Below are positions 22,005 to 35,702 of a stretch of DNA of 64,000 nucleotides, one piece after another. The position numbers and the translations under genes are program-made. The notes below the pieces were generated by a model that was given only the letters and a program-made list of their open reading frames with translations, made no database searches and was not told the DNA's origin. The stretch covers positions 3,782,001 to 3,846,000 of the forward strand of contig JAZGTN010000150.1 of assembly GCA_037783415.1 (NCBI GenBank), read 5' to 3'. How positions within the stretch are numbered: position 1 is the stretch's first letter; every line of letters starts with the position of its first letter. Source of the stretch: Leptasterias polaris (taxonomy: Eukaryota; Echinodermata; Asteroidea; Forcipulatida; Asteriidae).

Positions 22005-23470
22005 AGCATTACATACGAAGCTTTGTGGACGTGAGAACAAAAGAGGTCCACTCAAGGAAGGGTTTTGAAACACTATGTGGACTTAACACGTCATCACAGA
22101 GTTATTTACAGTTTTGAGGAATAGGATTTTCCTTAAGTGTATAGAACAAAGGAATGTCCACACAGTGACTGCAACACAAACACGTGTGTGTGTGGGTAGG
22201 TATCCACATTCAAACCGGGGACCTATAACAAAAAGGACAATAGGTCCACGGTTCGGGAAAGGTCCACGGTTGGAAAACGTGTACAAAACCAATGGGAGCT
22301 GTTGCAAAAAAGTATAAACAAAAGAGGGACAATAGGAGGTCCACGATTGCAGGCGTATACACACTGCAGTGTGTGTGTTTTTTGTGGGTTTTTAAAATGT
22401 AATTTGTGGTCAACATCTGTGTTGGGGGTGTCTGGGGGTATTTATAGACGTTCGTGTCCAAGCCATGAACGGAAAACAGCAACAGAGCAGATGGGACATG
22501 TGCAACGAATCACCGTTAACATATTATTTAACACAAACATGTCCTTCCTCCGTGCACAAAACCCTACAACATTTCCACTACACTATCCACAGAAAATCCC
22601 ATAACAATTACGCTGATTATAATAATGTACCATCGCTAAGTTTGAAGAAGCCAAAGGCATTTCAGAAGTCGTCAGAAGTCGCTTACTGTTTGAGAATTTG
22701 ACCGAGATGGGTGTGTTTGAGTGTAGCGTGAACACCGATGACTCTATAGCTACAAGGATTCTGGCGGTGTGACAAACCGAGGACCATAGGACGTGCTCGG
22801 TTGGCTTCTGTGCACAAAACTATTGGGATTGTCGCTAACAAAAAAGCTCAGTCCAAACAATTGGAGGACAGGGTGACGTCATCGATTTACCGGGTTCAAA
22901 CTGAGGACTAAAGGAGTTATAACTAAAGGGATAAAACTAACTCGATTGCTATCACAAAGGAAAATATTGGGGTACAGGACAAAGAGTTGGAGGGTCCACG
23001 ATTGGTGGCCATTCCATTCTTGTGTCCGAAGAAAGATATTCACATTCAATCCGAGGACCTTTAACAGAAGAGGACAATAGGGGTTCCCGGTTGGGTGAAG
23101 GTTCCCAGTTGGAAAGTGTGTACACAACCATAGAGCTCTATGACACAACCAATCGGAGCTGTTGCACGAACAGAAGAGGACAATAGGGGTTCCCGGTTGG
23201 GTGAAGGTTCCCAGTTGGAAAGTGTGTACACAACCATAGAGCTCTATGACACAACCAATCGGAGCTGTTGCACGAACAAAAGAGGTGTTCACACATTTGC
23301 GTAAGCATCACATACGAAGTGTGGACCTGAGAACAAAAGAGGTCCACACAAGGCAGGGTTTTGAAACACTATGTGGACTTACACACGTCCACACAGCGTT
23401 ATTTACAGTGTTGAGAACAAAGGAATGTCCACACTGTGACTGCAACAAAAAACATGTGTGTGGGGGAGGG
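22005..23470. repeat. cluster of long direct and tandem repeats
   Basis: A 165-190-bp block at about 22005-22200 recurs at about 23305-23470 (shared words GGGTTTTGAAACACTATGTGG, CAAAGGAATGTCCACAC, GTGACTGCAACA). Between them lie AGGTCCACGGTT / GGTTCCCAGTT units with ACCAATCGGAGCTGTTGCA, including the exact 106-bp duplication at 23063-23274. Minus frames such as 22879-23292 repeat peptides because of the array. Origin unknown. Confidence 0.75.
23063..23274. repeat. two tandem copies of a 106-bp unit
   Basis: AACAGAAGAGGACAATAGGG starts at 23063 and 23169, and the next unit start (AACAAAAGAGG) is at 23275, giving a period of 106. The two copies look identical by eye, indicating a recent duplication. 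A diverged relative is at about 22229-22320. Confidence 0.9.
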
Positions 23471-24833
23471 GCGTGTTTGCAGAGTTAAGGATCTCATTAT
23501 TGATTGGGCTGACGTCATGTGGGACTTGCAATAAATGTAAAAATAATGTTAAGCGCCAAAACTAGCGTGCATGTCCCAACGCCCTCACACTATTCCTTCA
23601 GCATTTTTTAAGACCTCTAAATAATTAGGAATACACACCCCAGCTACACAGCAGTTCACTGCGCACCCCAAACCGACCTTTACTCTTAAACCCCTTCATT
23701 TGTCAACCAAATCACGTAAATTCTAGCAGGTCTAAATGAACTTATTGTCCTGATAGTTAGGTCAATACCAGGAATTTGTTCCGTTTCAAACATGTTGGAA
23801 TGATTTTACCATAGTGCAGGAAACCCTGATCCGATGTAACATCTGTTTTAGTGACCACATGTTAGTCAAATTTGTATTATATTTCGCTGATGCCTGGGGC
23901 AAATGACAAACATTTTTAATATTTTGTTAAAATAGTTCACATCCATTCGATTATGGTTTTCAAATTAACAGCCAGCCTGTGAAACAAATTAAATAAGCTT
24001 AATTAGGCTGTTGTGTATTTAAATATTTTACATGTATGTGTTGTAAATAAATAGGGTTTTGTGTGGTCTTCTTTGTGTAAGAAGTAAACAAGTAAGTGCA
24101 CATTGCAGTATTTTGGGACCGGGTTTTGTAAACTTAGCAATCTTTCAAATTAAAAGGTTTTCCATTTGTGTTTCTCTGAATCACCATCATCAAGCATCAT
24201 TATTTATCGTATTGATCCTGTCAAGCTGAAATTTTCTCGTCAGGTTGACTTTTAGCAAAGTAAAGAATTCCGGATATATCCCCCCCCACCCCCCATTTTT
24301 ATGTTTATGTTTTGTTCATGCAAGTTCGCCCGAAACAAGGCTTTAAAAGCCACTCTTGGTAAGGGGCTACAAGGAAAAAGAATAAGGATGAAAATAACTC
24401 TGGGGAGTTGAATGTAACAATTGATTTTGCTCTTCAAACAGTCTAGATTGTAGGATGGAGGGAAACATGTACCAGGCAAGGAGTTCCAAAGAGAGACAGT
24501 ACGTGGAATTCGCCTTGCTCTTTGGTAGAACTTTGGGTGGTTTTGGGGTTAAGTAATTGTCCCGACATTAGTCATTGTTTACCACAACAGGAGGCAATTG
24601 TAGGTCTTCTTTTTGATTTGTTGGTAAAAACATTGATACGGTAGCGCTGTAACATGTGTGGAAATAATTTTGAATTATCATGTGGCTGGGCTGTTTGTAA
24701 ATTGACATTATGGCACTTTATAAAACTAATTTGAACAGCTGGGCTCTCGATGCTTTTTGACAAGTCATTTTTTTAAAGGCAAACTTGTAGACATTCATGA
24801 ACGATTCTGTCCCCAAAAATCAATCCAGTTGGT
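23471..24833. other. noncoding DNA, nothing firm
   Basis: A short C-rich block lies at 24281-24294. Weak similarity in style to LINE 3' regions around 24450-24770 is not enough for a call. No supported exon. Confidence 0.45.
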
Positions 24834-24864
24834 TATAAAACATACGGCAAGGATCTTGCACTGT
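24834..24864 (+). promoter_or_regulatory. candidate TATA box and start region
   Basis: TATAAAA at 24834-24840 places a start near 24864 (GCACTGTGTGG). It would give a 5' leader of about 40 nt before the ATG at 24905. On its own a TATA box is weak; the coding exon and donor that follow raise the confidence. Confidence 0.4.
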
Positions 24865-24904
24865 GTGGGATAAACAAAACTAAGTTGTGACACAGAAAGG
24901 GAGA

Positions 24905-25068
24905 ATGAAGCAAATCCTTTACCAAAAAGCTAAACTGTTGTCATCTCACTTCGGGATCCGTGCACCCGAACAACTATCAGCTTCCCGGCTTGCAGAGTTA
25001 CTGACACTCTGTGAACTAGCCTCAAGCGAGTCTCTAACGTTTGGTGAATACCGGATGCTTATTACCGG
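24905..25068 (+). CDS. candidate first coding exon, unknown protein
   Basis: An ATG at 24905 with A at -3 opens a frame of 54 codons that runs straight into a consensus donor, ACCGG|GTAAGT (GT at 25069), leaving two bases for the next codon. The only stop in this frame is formed by the donor itself (GGG TAA). The peptide starts MKQILYQKAKLL and continues with a helical, leucine-rich stretch (LSASRLAELLTLCELASSES) and LTFGEYRMLIT. I do not recognise a domain and give no function. There is no signal peptide or membrane segment. The next exon was not found in the window. Codon use is more GC-rich than the AT-rich surroundings, which fits a real exon. Confidence 0.45.
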
Positions 25069-26001
25069 GTAAGTCAACACAACTACAAAACGTCTTATTT
25101 GCACGGAGTCAGAGAGACGAACAGCTTTTTGAAAAATCATCTCTCAAGTCACCCTGGTGATGAGCCTAGGGCTCGTCACCGGAGAATACGGAGAAGCGAA
25201 CATTTGAAAGAGCTGTAAATGGGCCTATTATAATGGAGACAATCGCGGCAAATTATGAGCAAAGAGGATTACGACCAGATAATTATGTGTACGCTTCAAG
25301 CTTTTCTTTTTGGTCAATCCGGGGAGAGTAACTTTTTGGCGCCCAATTGATACAGAATGTGTTGTCCAAAGCTTTGTCGATGTTGACTTATTCCGGTAGA
25401 CCACCTTGTAGGCCCAATGACATCGGATCTGACACATATCAGATCGAAATTTGCTTTTCGTTGGTACTCGCTACTAATGACAACATTTTAGGAAAGGATA
25501 TCAACACGTTTAAACATGTTGTTGTAACAATCGTTGCCATTCGTGAAGAGAGTTTCGTATGGAGCCGCTAAGCAGACAGGTAAACAAACATGTATTCCGC
25601 CCCCCCCCCCCCCCGATATAATATTTGTTCCCTCAAATATACTGGATTTTGTTTTATATACTGGATTTGTTTTTAGTGGCCCTCGAAATCTTGTTCCCGC
25701 TCAATGTTTTGTTGTTCCCTGGAGGTAATTTTGTCACAACGAGTTATTATTTCGTTACATCAAAATAATTTAGCTTGTATTTACGGAGGCCTTGACGTGT
25801 CATTCGATTTATCAAGGTTTGAAATCGTTATCTTTCCGATAACGTATCGTTTTGTAATAGGATAACTTGAATTTAAACTCTTCAATTCGAACAGAAGAGG
25901 GGCAGCAGGAACAAACGTCTTTACCCTCGGTCTTCTTTAAAGAAGAAGATGTAACTTGAATTATATTTGTATTTTCCCGTTCATCTCACCAAATATGAAA
26001 T
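25069..26001 (+). other. probable intron or flank, poly(C) at 25600
   Basis: C-rich run at about 25600-25614. No acceptor plus open frame that would continue the exon at 24905 was convincing. The 74-codon frame at 25347-25571 lacks support. Confidence 0.4.
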
Positions 26002-26180
26002 GCACAATTGCAAAAAACATGGGCTTAATTGACACCATGGGTGTTGTCACATATAGATACCTAAAGAAGAATCAAAATTTACACCATAGGGTGTTAAAAT
26101 AACACTAATTTTTGCAAAAACATTTATATTGGTGTAATTTTAACACTCTAAGTTGTTAAGTTTGATTCTCTCGTCGGTAC
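26002..26180. mobile_element. CACTGCAAAA MITE (family A), copy 4, right end lost
   Basis: The left terminus is degraded (GCACAATTGCAAAAAACA), followed by family words GACACCATGGGTGTTGTCAC and ATAGATACC. It stops at GATTCTCTCGTCGGTAC, about 50 bp before the expected right end. Confidence 0.7.
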
Positions 26181-27013
26181 TCTCCTAAAATGTCCCCCAC
26201 CTACGCTGACATTCCCGCCAATTTTAATCCTCATCTGTTACCAAAAAACATCGACTCCGCTATATATAATGCACGGAACAAACATTCATATCCAGATAAT
26301 ATCTTCATAATTAAAATGGATTTTAAGCACACACATAAATGAAAGAAAAACAGGAAGACTTTTTCTTGAAATGTGCCTCGATGATAGTTAAATGAAGGTG
26401 AACAAAGACTGTCTTTTATTATGCGGGCGTGCTCACAATGTACTCGCAACCATTTTGAGCTATATTAAATATGCTCATCCAATTTTGTAATAATTCAATC
26501 TTTTAACATGCTTTTGATGAGATACCATCATGCCAGACGTGTCCGCACGTTCGAAGTTAGAATTACTGTCAAATTCGAATCCCGTAATAGCTCGCCAATA
26601 CCTTGAAGACAGTAAACCTATTTAAATCGCCTGTGGAAACAGGCCATGAAGGTCACTTCATACCTTACAAACTCATTAAAAGTCGACGGCATACATTGGC
26701 ACAATGTGCGGCGAGGTAAGTTGGTTTAAGGTGGCAAAGAAGGGAGGGAGCACGCTAACTTGTTCTTACGGACTAGGTAAAGTTTACTGCTTTTACGCCT
26801 TTCACGCAAATCACACGTGGCGACTGTGCCCTGCTTACCATTTTGGGAGTCAACAGGTATAGGCGCGTAAACGTATTAAATTCGAGCTACACTGTATCTG
26901 TGGGTCCTTTCTCTATGGTTTAACACACAGTGACACTGAGTCTTCAAAATGGTGCAATCATGATTATTGTTATAATGACGTCAGGCGAACCTGGTCAACC
27001 ATGCCCATATTTG
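26181..27013. other. noncoding DNA, nothing firm
   Basis: An ATGTGCGGCGAG|GTAAGT string at 26704 looks like a tiny exon with donor but has no supporting promoter or coding length. Nothing else recognised. Confidence 0.45.
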
Positions 27014-27200
27014 GGCATGGCGAATGTTGGCTCAGCGGGTTCTTCCCTGCCTTTCACCTGGACCCCGGTTCGAATCCCGAACCGCAGCCCTGAATGTAAA
27101 TTGGGCTTTCAGCCTGTACCTGATTGCGTGGATTTTCCCCAGTGTGTATTTTGCCGTCCTACCTGAAAAAACTTCCAACGTCTCTTCACAGGTATCTTCA
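27014..27200 (+). mobile_element. tRNA-Glu-derived SINE, copy 2
   Basis: The head TGTTGGCTCAGCGGGTT has tRNA-Glu character: an anticodon loop containing TTC in GCCTTTCACC and a B-box GGTTCGAATCCC. The body TGAATGTAAATTGGGCTTTC and GCGTGGATTTTCCCCAGTGT follows. Translated frames resemble those of the other copies because the DNA is homologous. No terminal tail is clear. Confidence 0.75.
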
Positions 27201-28983
<1,783 letters not shown>

Positions 28984-29289
28984 TGCATACCCACAGTACA
29001 ACAATTATAGCTGGTATATAATTATTTGGTGCTCCATTATGTGGCATGGTGTACACATGGTGCCCCTACTGTGTCTTCACTGTATTCTGGGAATCTCAGG
29101 AACTCTTGGGGGGGGGGGGGGGTGGGGGGCTACTACAAGAGGGAAATAGTGTGCAACATATCAGGCATGGTTTACTGGTCCAAGATAATGATTACGTCAC
29201 CAAGGAATAATATGATGAGGATTCGAACTTCTTGACATTTAATAAACAATGGACTTTTTCCTACTGAATTCACAAAATGCTTTCGGTAC
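28984..29289. repeat. dispersed repeat piece with poly(G)
   Basis: GTATTCTGGGAATCTCAGGAAC followed by a G-rich run at about 29108-29127 matches the arrangement near 15520-15600. The rest is not recognised. Confidence 0.5.
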
Positions 29290-29367
29290 AAATGCCAGCT
29301 CTGAATCAGGAGGTCAACACACGGTTCAAATGCCAGCTCTGAATCAGGAGGTCAACACACGGTTCAA
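29290..29367. repeat. two tandem copies of a 38-bp unit
   Basis: AAATGCCAGCTCTGAATCAG and the following GAGGTCAACACACGGTTC occur twice with a spacing of 38 bp. The copies appear identical, so the duplication is recent. Confidence 0.9.
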
Positions 29368-29750
29368 TGTTGCTCCCTGGTCGGTCGATCTTCAGGAATT
29401 CTTCTCAAACAAAAAAACTCATATCGTGTGACCCTGGGTCGCAATAATTTAGGGAGGCCCAACTTACTGTTTCCAGTGGTTATGATTTCAATTAAACTGC
29501 CGGTGGAATTGAAAACGCCGTGCAGGGTGCACATCGTGTCACTGTCTACTCCGTAATTAAAAAATAATCAATTAACAAGAGTCACTGTACGACGTCCAAA
29601 TGAGCAAATAATGGGACAGGGGTATACACATGACGGGTGGCGGATACTATTTGGAGAATGACCGGTATTTTGAAAAATCTAAAATTGTTTGCGCAGAATA
29701 AAGGGGACTAATTTTAAAGGTATGACCCGATATGATAGTAAAGTTTGTTT
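29368..29750. other. noncoding DNA, nothing recognised
   Basis: Short AT-rich spacer with no supported feature. Confidence 0.5.
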
Positions 29751-30059
29751 AATATTGGACAATGGACGTTCACATAGGTTTGTACAGCCGATGCGAATGC
29801 CTAGTTTGCTATTTTGATATTGGACATTGGACATTCACTTACATATATAGTGAATGTGTACTTTCTATTTGGACATAGCAAATTTACATAGGTTTGTACA
29901 GCAAATGAATACTTTCTGTTTTCGATATTGGACATAGGACATTCACAAAGGTTTCACTTTCACATTCGCTGTACAAACCTATATGTGAATGTACAATGTC
30001 CAGTGTCGAAAAAGTAAAGTAGATATTCACTGTACGTAAATTGTCCAATGTCCAATATC
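29751..30059. repeat. foldback repeat of TATTGGACATTGGAC motifs
   Basis: AATATTGGACAATGGAC at the left end mirrors GTCCAATGTCCAATAT at the right. TTCACATAGGTTTGTACAGC near 29768-29787 is mirrored by GCTGTACAAACCTATATGTGAA near 29968-29990, and a further direct copy of CATAGGTTTGTACAGC lies near 29886. The unit is internally repetitive and can fold on itself. No gene. Confidence 0.75.
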
Positions 30060-30716
30060 AAACTATCTACTGTCATTGACACGATAGGTTTTTGAGAGAG
30101 CGCCCATAAACACACATAACAACCACGCACAAATTTATCAAAACGTCTCGATTTCGATAGGAGAGAGGGAGGGGGGGGGCTGAACAATTCAGTATATGAC
30201 CAATTAGGGACTTTGTGCGCGGTCGTAATTTGCTTGTTTCTGGTTTGAGCCTTACACCGTCGTGTGATAATCACTGTTTAAATACAAAAGCCTACAGGCA
30301 TAAACCCCTACTACTCGGTTGGGAATCGAACCCACGACCCCCAGAACCCCAATCGGAAATATTTTCTTGTGGCGCCCTATAGGCCCTAAAATCTCATAGA
30401 GCTGCTTAAGCAGTAAATGCTGCTTTGTATGTAGTTGTCGTGTTCTCTGTAAATATGCAATAAAAGAACACTGAATCGAAAGGGAGGGCCAGACTACTGC
30501 GTTTTCATCCCATCGTCTCGGTCTGGTTTACATTGATTTGAGTGTGAGACAAAGAAACGATGACCCCAGTGTGTATAAAAGCTAACCACAGGTACTGATT
30601 CCGATTTGACCCGGAAATTAAGATATTAATTTGAAAGAGCTGTTTTTATAGACTATTTTTATAAGCTTTCATTTAAGGTATTGCACGAGGATATCCGCAA
30701 ATGATTACTGGTAGTT
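30060..30716. other. noncoding DNA, nothing recognised
   Basis: A short G-rich run lies near 30170. The 104-codon minus frame (29960-30274) overlaps the foldback repeat and has no domain. Confidence 0.5.
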
Positions 30717-30974
30717 AATTAAAAACTGAAATGAATTATTGTCGGGATCCCGACATAATAATAATAATAATAATATTTAAAATTTATATTGCGCCCCTTA
30801 CATACAAAATGATCAAAGGCGCAGAACACATGTTAAAAAGCACAGAATTAAAAACTGAAATGAATTATTGTCGGGATCCCGACATAATAATAATAATAAT
30901 AATATTTAAAATTTATATTGCGCCCCTTACATACAAAATGATCAAAGGCGCAGAACACATGTTAAAAAGCACAG
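30717..30974. repeat. exact tandem duplication, 2 x 129 bp
   Basis: Starts at 30717 and 30846; the copies are identical by eye. Each has a perfect palindrome GTCGGGATCCCGAC, an (ATA)n tract and TTATATTGCGCCCCTTACAT, which resembles the reverse of a SINE/LINE 3' end of the GCGC...(TTA)n type. Since 129 is divisible by 3, one frame (30731-31063) stays open with a 43-residue peptide repeated; this is a by-product. Confidence 0.9.
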
Positions 30975-31902
30975 AATGGAAGAAAACGACAAAGAAAAAA
31001 GACTGGTCACCAGGCCAGTGCCCAAACAAAAGTATGGGGATACGTCTGTCCCGCCAACAGTGAACTAATAGTTACTTATTACATAGGCCTATCCCTGCTG
31101 GCATCGGTAATGTTTTGACCTTTTCAGGAGACAGACGCCTCTAACCCTCTATGCTAAAAATCTAAACTAACTGAGTCACTAAATTAACTGGCAAGGTGAC
31201 CATAGAAGAAAGACACACTAAAAAGCGGCTTTGAAAAGGTGGGTTTTTTCCCACATAATCTCCCGTCCGTCAGCCATGTTAACTAAACTTTGCAATTGCA
31301 TGTTACATGCATTGTGTGAATTCTTGGTGACATATTATATGAAATAGTTTTTGCAAGTTTTTCGTTTCGAAACTGCTTCAAATGTCAAAATTCGTCCAAG
31401 GAAATACTTCTTTTAAAAAACATACGCGCAAAACCACGAACCTCGCAAACATTTCTTGCTCTTTCGAAGTAAAGCAAACATTCACCGTATAATGATTTTT
31501 TTATTTTATTTATGATAGCTACAAAAATGTGGGAAGCTGGAAAATGTGATATCGAATGAAGCACTCAATCAATAACTACACCCCCTCCCCGAAGAGAAAA
31601 CTGTTTTCATATCTGTCTCCATCAGTCCAGTAATGGAGCCGAGGATATTTACGAGTGCCAAGCAAGCACCAAGCACTGTAGCCCTTGGGTCTGAAGAAAT
31701 ATGCCAAGACAAGTATTCCATTGTGAGTTTAGTCTAATACGTAAAGGGACCATGAGACTGGGGAATACTCGTCGTATCACCTAAAGCCCGGGGCTCTGAA
31801 CACCTTGTCCACATACTAGTTGCTGTATCATTCAAGATTCTTTTTCATCAACTTTTAATGATGGTGACATTCTGATATTTTGTCTTATTGGTCTTAAAAG
31901 TA
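30975..31902. other. noncoding DNA, nothing recognised
   Basis: AT-rich spacer; no exon, RNA gene or bounded repeat. Confidence 0.5.
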
Positions 31903-32080
31903 TATTTTGTGGGTAATGAAACCAATGTGGCTAGATGTGGGAGGAAACAAACCCAAGGGAAAACCCATGAGATCAGGTAGAGACTGAAAACCCAATCAAC
32001 ATGCAAGGCCGGGATTCGAACCGGCGTCCACAGAGGTGAAAGGCAAGGAAGAAACCACTGAGCCAACATGAATGCTCATG
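31903..32080 (-). mobile_element. tRNA-Glu-derived SINE, copy 3
   Basis: On the minus strand the head reads TGTTGGCTCAGTGGTTTC, then CCTTTCACCTCTGTGG (TTC anticodon), then B-box GGTTCGAATCCCGG. The body is GCATGTTGATTGGGTTTTCA, then GGTTTTCCCTTGGGTTTG. It is the best preserved of the three copies. No poly(A); the 3' limit is approximate. Confidence 0.8.
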
Positions 32081-34104
32081 AGTTAAAGATCGGGCCATAC
32101 TTCGCGGGGGCAAACTGCCTCCGTTGTCCCTCTTCATTGCCCTGGTGCCCCTTGAAATGTTCCAATAGAAATGTACAATTTCCTCATAAAGGTGCCCTTT
32201 ACTAAGGAGAAAACGCCTTGGTGCCCTTGCCCTTTCAAAACTGAGGCATCAAGCATGTTATGCCATTAGAGAAGATGGTCTTGCCTTCCCTCCCATCGTT
32301 TAATATGACATTGCGTCATTTTTATTCAAGCAGCACAAAAGGCGGAATGTACGGAGCTACACAGACTGTAACTTTAAAACGAGACGTGTAAACCATTTCA
32401 CAAATTACCAAAACACAGCAGTGTTATCTCTTAATTTAAGAAATCGGACAGGGAGCTTCTAAACATCGTGTTATGACAAGCTTTTGCAACGAATGCTGTA
32501 TGTCAACATGTTGCTTCTTAGTCTATTTCGTCTGTCATGATGAAAACGATTGTCCGTCAAACTCGGTGCATTTGTGTCTGCGTTAACAGATACTCCAGCC
32601 CACTTATCCGCAGACCTTTAACTCTGCAAAACGACAACTGTCAAAATGAAGTGAATCCCGGCGGGAGAAGAGAAATACCAACTCGTCTGTTGTATTACCT
32701 GATGATTTCTGTTGTCTGTCTGCGTACAATAATCATCTTCAGTTCATTTTCAATATGAGTACCTCTTTGACGTTCGAGCACCTATAGCGCGTTCACCGTC
32801 AAGTATTTACCCGTTGAATTGTCGGATTACACGGCGCAGCCATGTCTTAATATACGGCTTAACTCAGTATAACCGGGTATCCCGTTGCCGGAATTCGTTA
32901 ATAAATAGTGATTGATGACTCGTCATAATAGTTGCATCTAGTACCAGTGTGTAATCAATCACTTATTAAGTACATCAATAATACACTCTCGAATGTTGGC
33001 TCTATACAAACTCGTTTATACGTGCCACTGTTGAACAGAGTTCATTTCATTGTTAATACGTAATATCTTTGGTTTTTATTGCATTGGTTATTTGCATGGT
33101 ATTCAGTGTTACTGTTATTAATTGTAAAGTTGCAATTTCATCGATACACTTTTACCACGGTGCGGCAAGTTTTTATTGTTTTTTTTCCATTCAACCCAAT
33201 GGAACCGAACTTAGGTTGGAAGGGTAAATAGTCTGGTCCCTCTTTTAAAAATTGAGAATTGAAACTATCAGTGTCTTTGTGTATGCATGGAACTGACATA
33301 GATGGCTGCATTGCGATAAAGTTCTGTAACTTTACGTGTGGCATCTAAAAACCTGTGACTATATTACAAGCAACCCACATGACTTTATTTGTTGTTTATG
33401 TTACTAAATAAGTTTTTAGTTAAAAGTGCAAATTTTATTAAACAATCATTTATAGGCCTTCTCCATGTCAGTTTGATAGAACTATTCGTCTACTCGCACA
33501 CGGTTGACAAACAGTGAAATTTGTACAACTTTTGAAAGGATAAATTCACACTTTCGGTTTTTTCGAGAGCAACCAAAACTCACTAGTTATTGTGACCATG
33601 GTCTCACGCTAAACTCACTTGAATGCAAATACTCAAAACCAGCTAATGCCTCACTTTGGCATTTAATTAAGACGGTTCCTTAGAGTATAGAGAGCTAAAT
33701 ATTGAAAACAAAACCAACCAATGAACATTGTGGAGTCGAGATGATTGCCCAATCACAAGTGCATATTAATTTTAAAACAAATCTAAGTCTTATATGGGAT
33801 TTGAGGCATTGCATGGTGAAGTATCAATGTATATTTGGTTTGCGGTAACCACCATGTGTATATCTACTTGCTAGGTAGATTTTGTTCTTTGAGAACTTGT
33901 CTTGTTATTTATTATACTGCCGCGGAGTAGATTATTTGGAAATTCGGGAGACTTCGGGAGACTTCTCGGTTCTGAAAGAGGTTTCCGTGTAGAGTCAGTC
34001 ACTGCTCTGATTGGTTCTTCTGAAATGAGAACTGTGGTTGGCTGGCCCAGTCTTGCTGAATTAAAATAAAACACCGTCATCTCAGTGTAGCTCATCGTGG
34101 CGAT
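32081..34104. other. noncoding DNA; old G/C-rich repeat piece at 32100-32240
   Basis: The stretch 32100-32240 has repeated TTGCCCT / GGTGCCC words and is probably an old repeat. The rest is AT-rich, with no supported exon. Confidence 0.45.
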
Positions 34105-34254
34105 TATATAAAAGCATGAAGGTAGCCCCTCCATGATGAAAGCAAGCTACAAAGGAATTGCTTCACTCAATTCACGCTCGATCGATTTTTTTGAAGTTTC
34201 AATCAAGTCCGTCTGCAATTTCTCCGAACTTGACAACGCCATAGTTCGTCTCAA
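34105..34254 (+). promoter_or_regulatory. weak candidate TATA promoter and short open frame
   Basis: TATATAAAAG at 34105-34114 has an inverted CCAAT (ATTGG) near 34012. An ATG ATG at 34133-34138 opens 41 codons up to a possible donor CAAG|GTATTT near 34254. A start 30 bases after TATA would fall on the ATG itself, leaving no leader, which argues against a simple gene start. The frame has no recognised domain. Confidence 0.2.
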
Positions 34255-35379
34255 GGTATTTCCCGCGCTTTTCCCAGGGACGTGATAAGTGTAGCAACCG
34301 ATTTACAGAAATCAAATTGATATGCCCCCCGTTTAATATTGAAGGATAACTGACTGCTAAAGTATGGCTAACGACCTTGAAATTAATTGTTTGGTAAATG
34401 GTCAATGTAAAGTGCTGCTGTTTATCATGTTCATTGATGAAAAGTGAAATTGGTCGTTAATCCCCCTTAATGCTAAACGTATAATTTCATCGTAAACTGG
34501 CCTCGGTCATTTATGTATGGGGCGGGTAATTTATTAATATAAATGGACTATTTGTTGTGATGTAATTCTACGCTATATTCGGTTGTCTTATATAGCCTTG
34601 CTCTATCCTCGTAGTAAGTCATGCGGTTAATTAGTATTCACCTGACAACGAAGACCTAGAGTTCAGGTGCAAGTATGATTGGCCAACAGTACTGCACCAG
34701 GCAAGGCCATTAAACAGAGACCAAAAGTAGGATCGCAATCTTTATCGATCTTACTGCAGTTGAAAGGCCCATTGTGCAGAGGTCAATATGGGTTTTAAAG
34801 AAATTGAAAGAGCAACTTCTGAGGGCCAGCTGGCCGGGTACCAGCTGGTCTCCCTGGTTAGCATTCCTCAATTGGCATTACATTACAGTTTTCATGTGCA
34901 GAAACCAGCTGGTGTCACTTCTCTACATTCCTGTGGTACTGTCACTTCATGCAGGGGTGCCAGTTGGGGCCATTAGTGTTTCATTTTGGGTAATTAAAGT
35001 TAACGACCTCCTCTATACCATATTGGAAAGTGAACGACGTCACTCAAATCAAATCTATCCCACAATACACCTGGCGGGTTCAGTAGGCTCTAATCTAATC
35101 TGTAGCTATATGATTTAAAAGGTAGCAACAGGACAGAATATCAGCATCAGCCTCCATGATCTACATGCTAACAACAACGGGTACCAGCCGACTTCATAGT
35201 CCACATTCTGTATAGAGGTAACATCATCCTCACCTCGTTGGGTTTCTTTGACAGAACATGCCATGTGTTAATCACACACTCAGACTGAACGGAACAGAAA
35301 GAGACAACACACGCTGACTCCATCGAGTACGGTGTAACCTAGACAGAATTTTAAACCCGACTCCATCCTTCACCATTGA
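34255..35379. other. noncoding DNA, nothing firm
   Basis: CCAGCTGG words recur near 34826-34912, suggesting an old repeat. The 114-codon frame at 34774-35118 has no domain. Confidence 0.45.
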
Positions 35380-35403
35380 ATAAACTACGGTGGCCCACAA
35401 CTG

Positions 35404-35680
35404 TCACGGCAAAACCAAAACCGCCACGGCAAAACCAAAAGCGCCACGGCAAAACAAAAAGCGCCACGGCAAGACCAAAAGCGCCGCGGCAAAACCAAAA
35501 GCGCCATGGCAAAACCAAAACCGCCACGGCAAAACCAAAAGCGCCACGGCAAAACAAAAAGCGCCACTGCAAGACCAAAAGCGCCGCGGCAAAACCAAAA
35601 GAGCCACGGCGAAACCGAAAGAGCCACGGCAAAACCAAAAGCGCCACGGCAAAACCAAAAGAGCCACGGCAAAACCAAAA
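35404..35680 (+). repeat. left arm: about 14 units of a 20-bp minisatellite
   Basis: The consensus unit is GCGCCACGGCAAAACCAAAA, with variants GAGCC, GCGCCG, CACTGC and AAACAAAAA. Because 20 is not a multiple of 3, each frame cycles through a 20-residue Lys/Ala/Arg-rich peptide without stops, giving frames of 87-116 codons on both strands. These are by-products of the array. Confidence 0.95.
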
Positions 35681-35702
35681 GCATGCGGGTTAAAGGAGTC
35701 GC

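Noticed and set aside
26704..26715. Tiny exon ATGTGCGGCGAG before GTAAGT
   Set aside because: Twelve bases with no promoter evidence; such strings arise by chance.
35404..35680. CRISPR-like array (20-bp repeats)
   Set aside because: There are no spacers; units are head-to-tail, and the DNA is eukaryotic.
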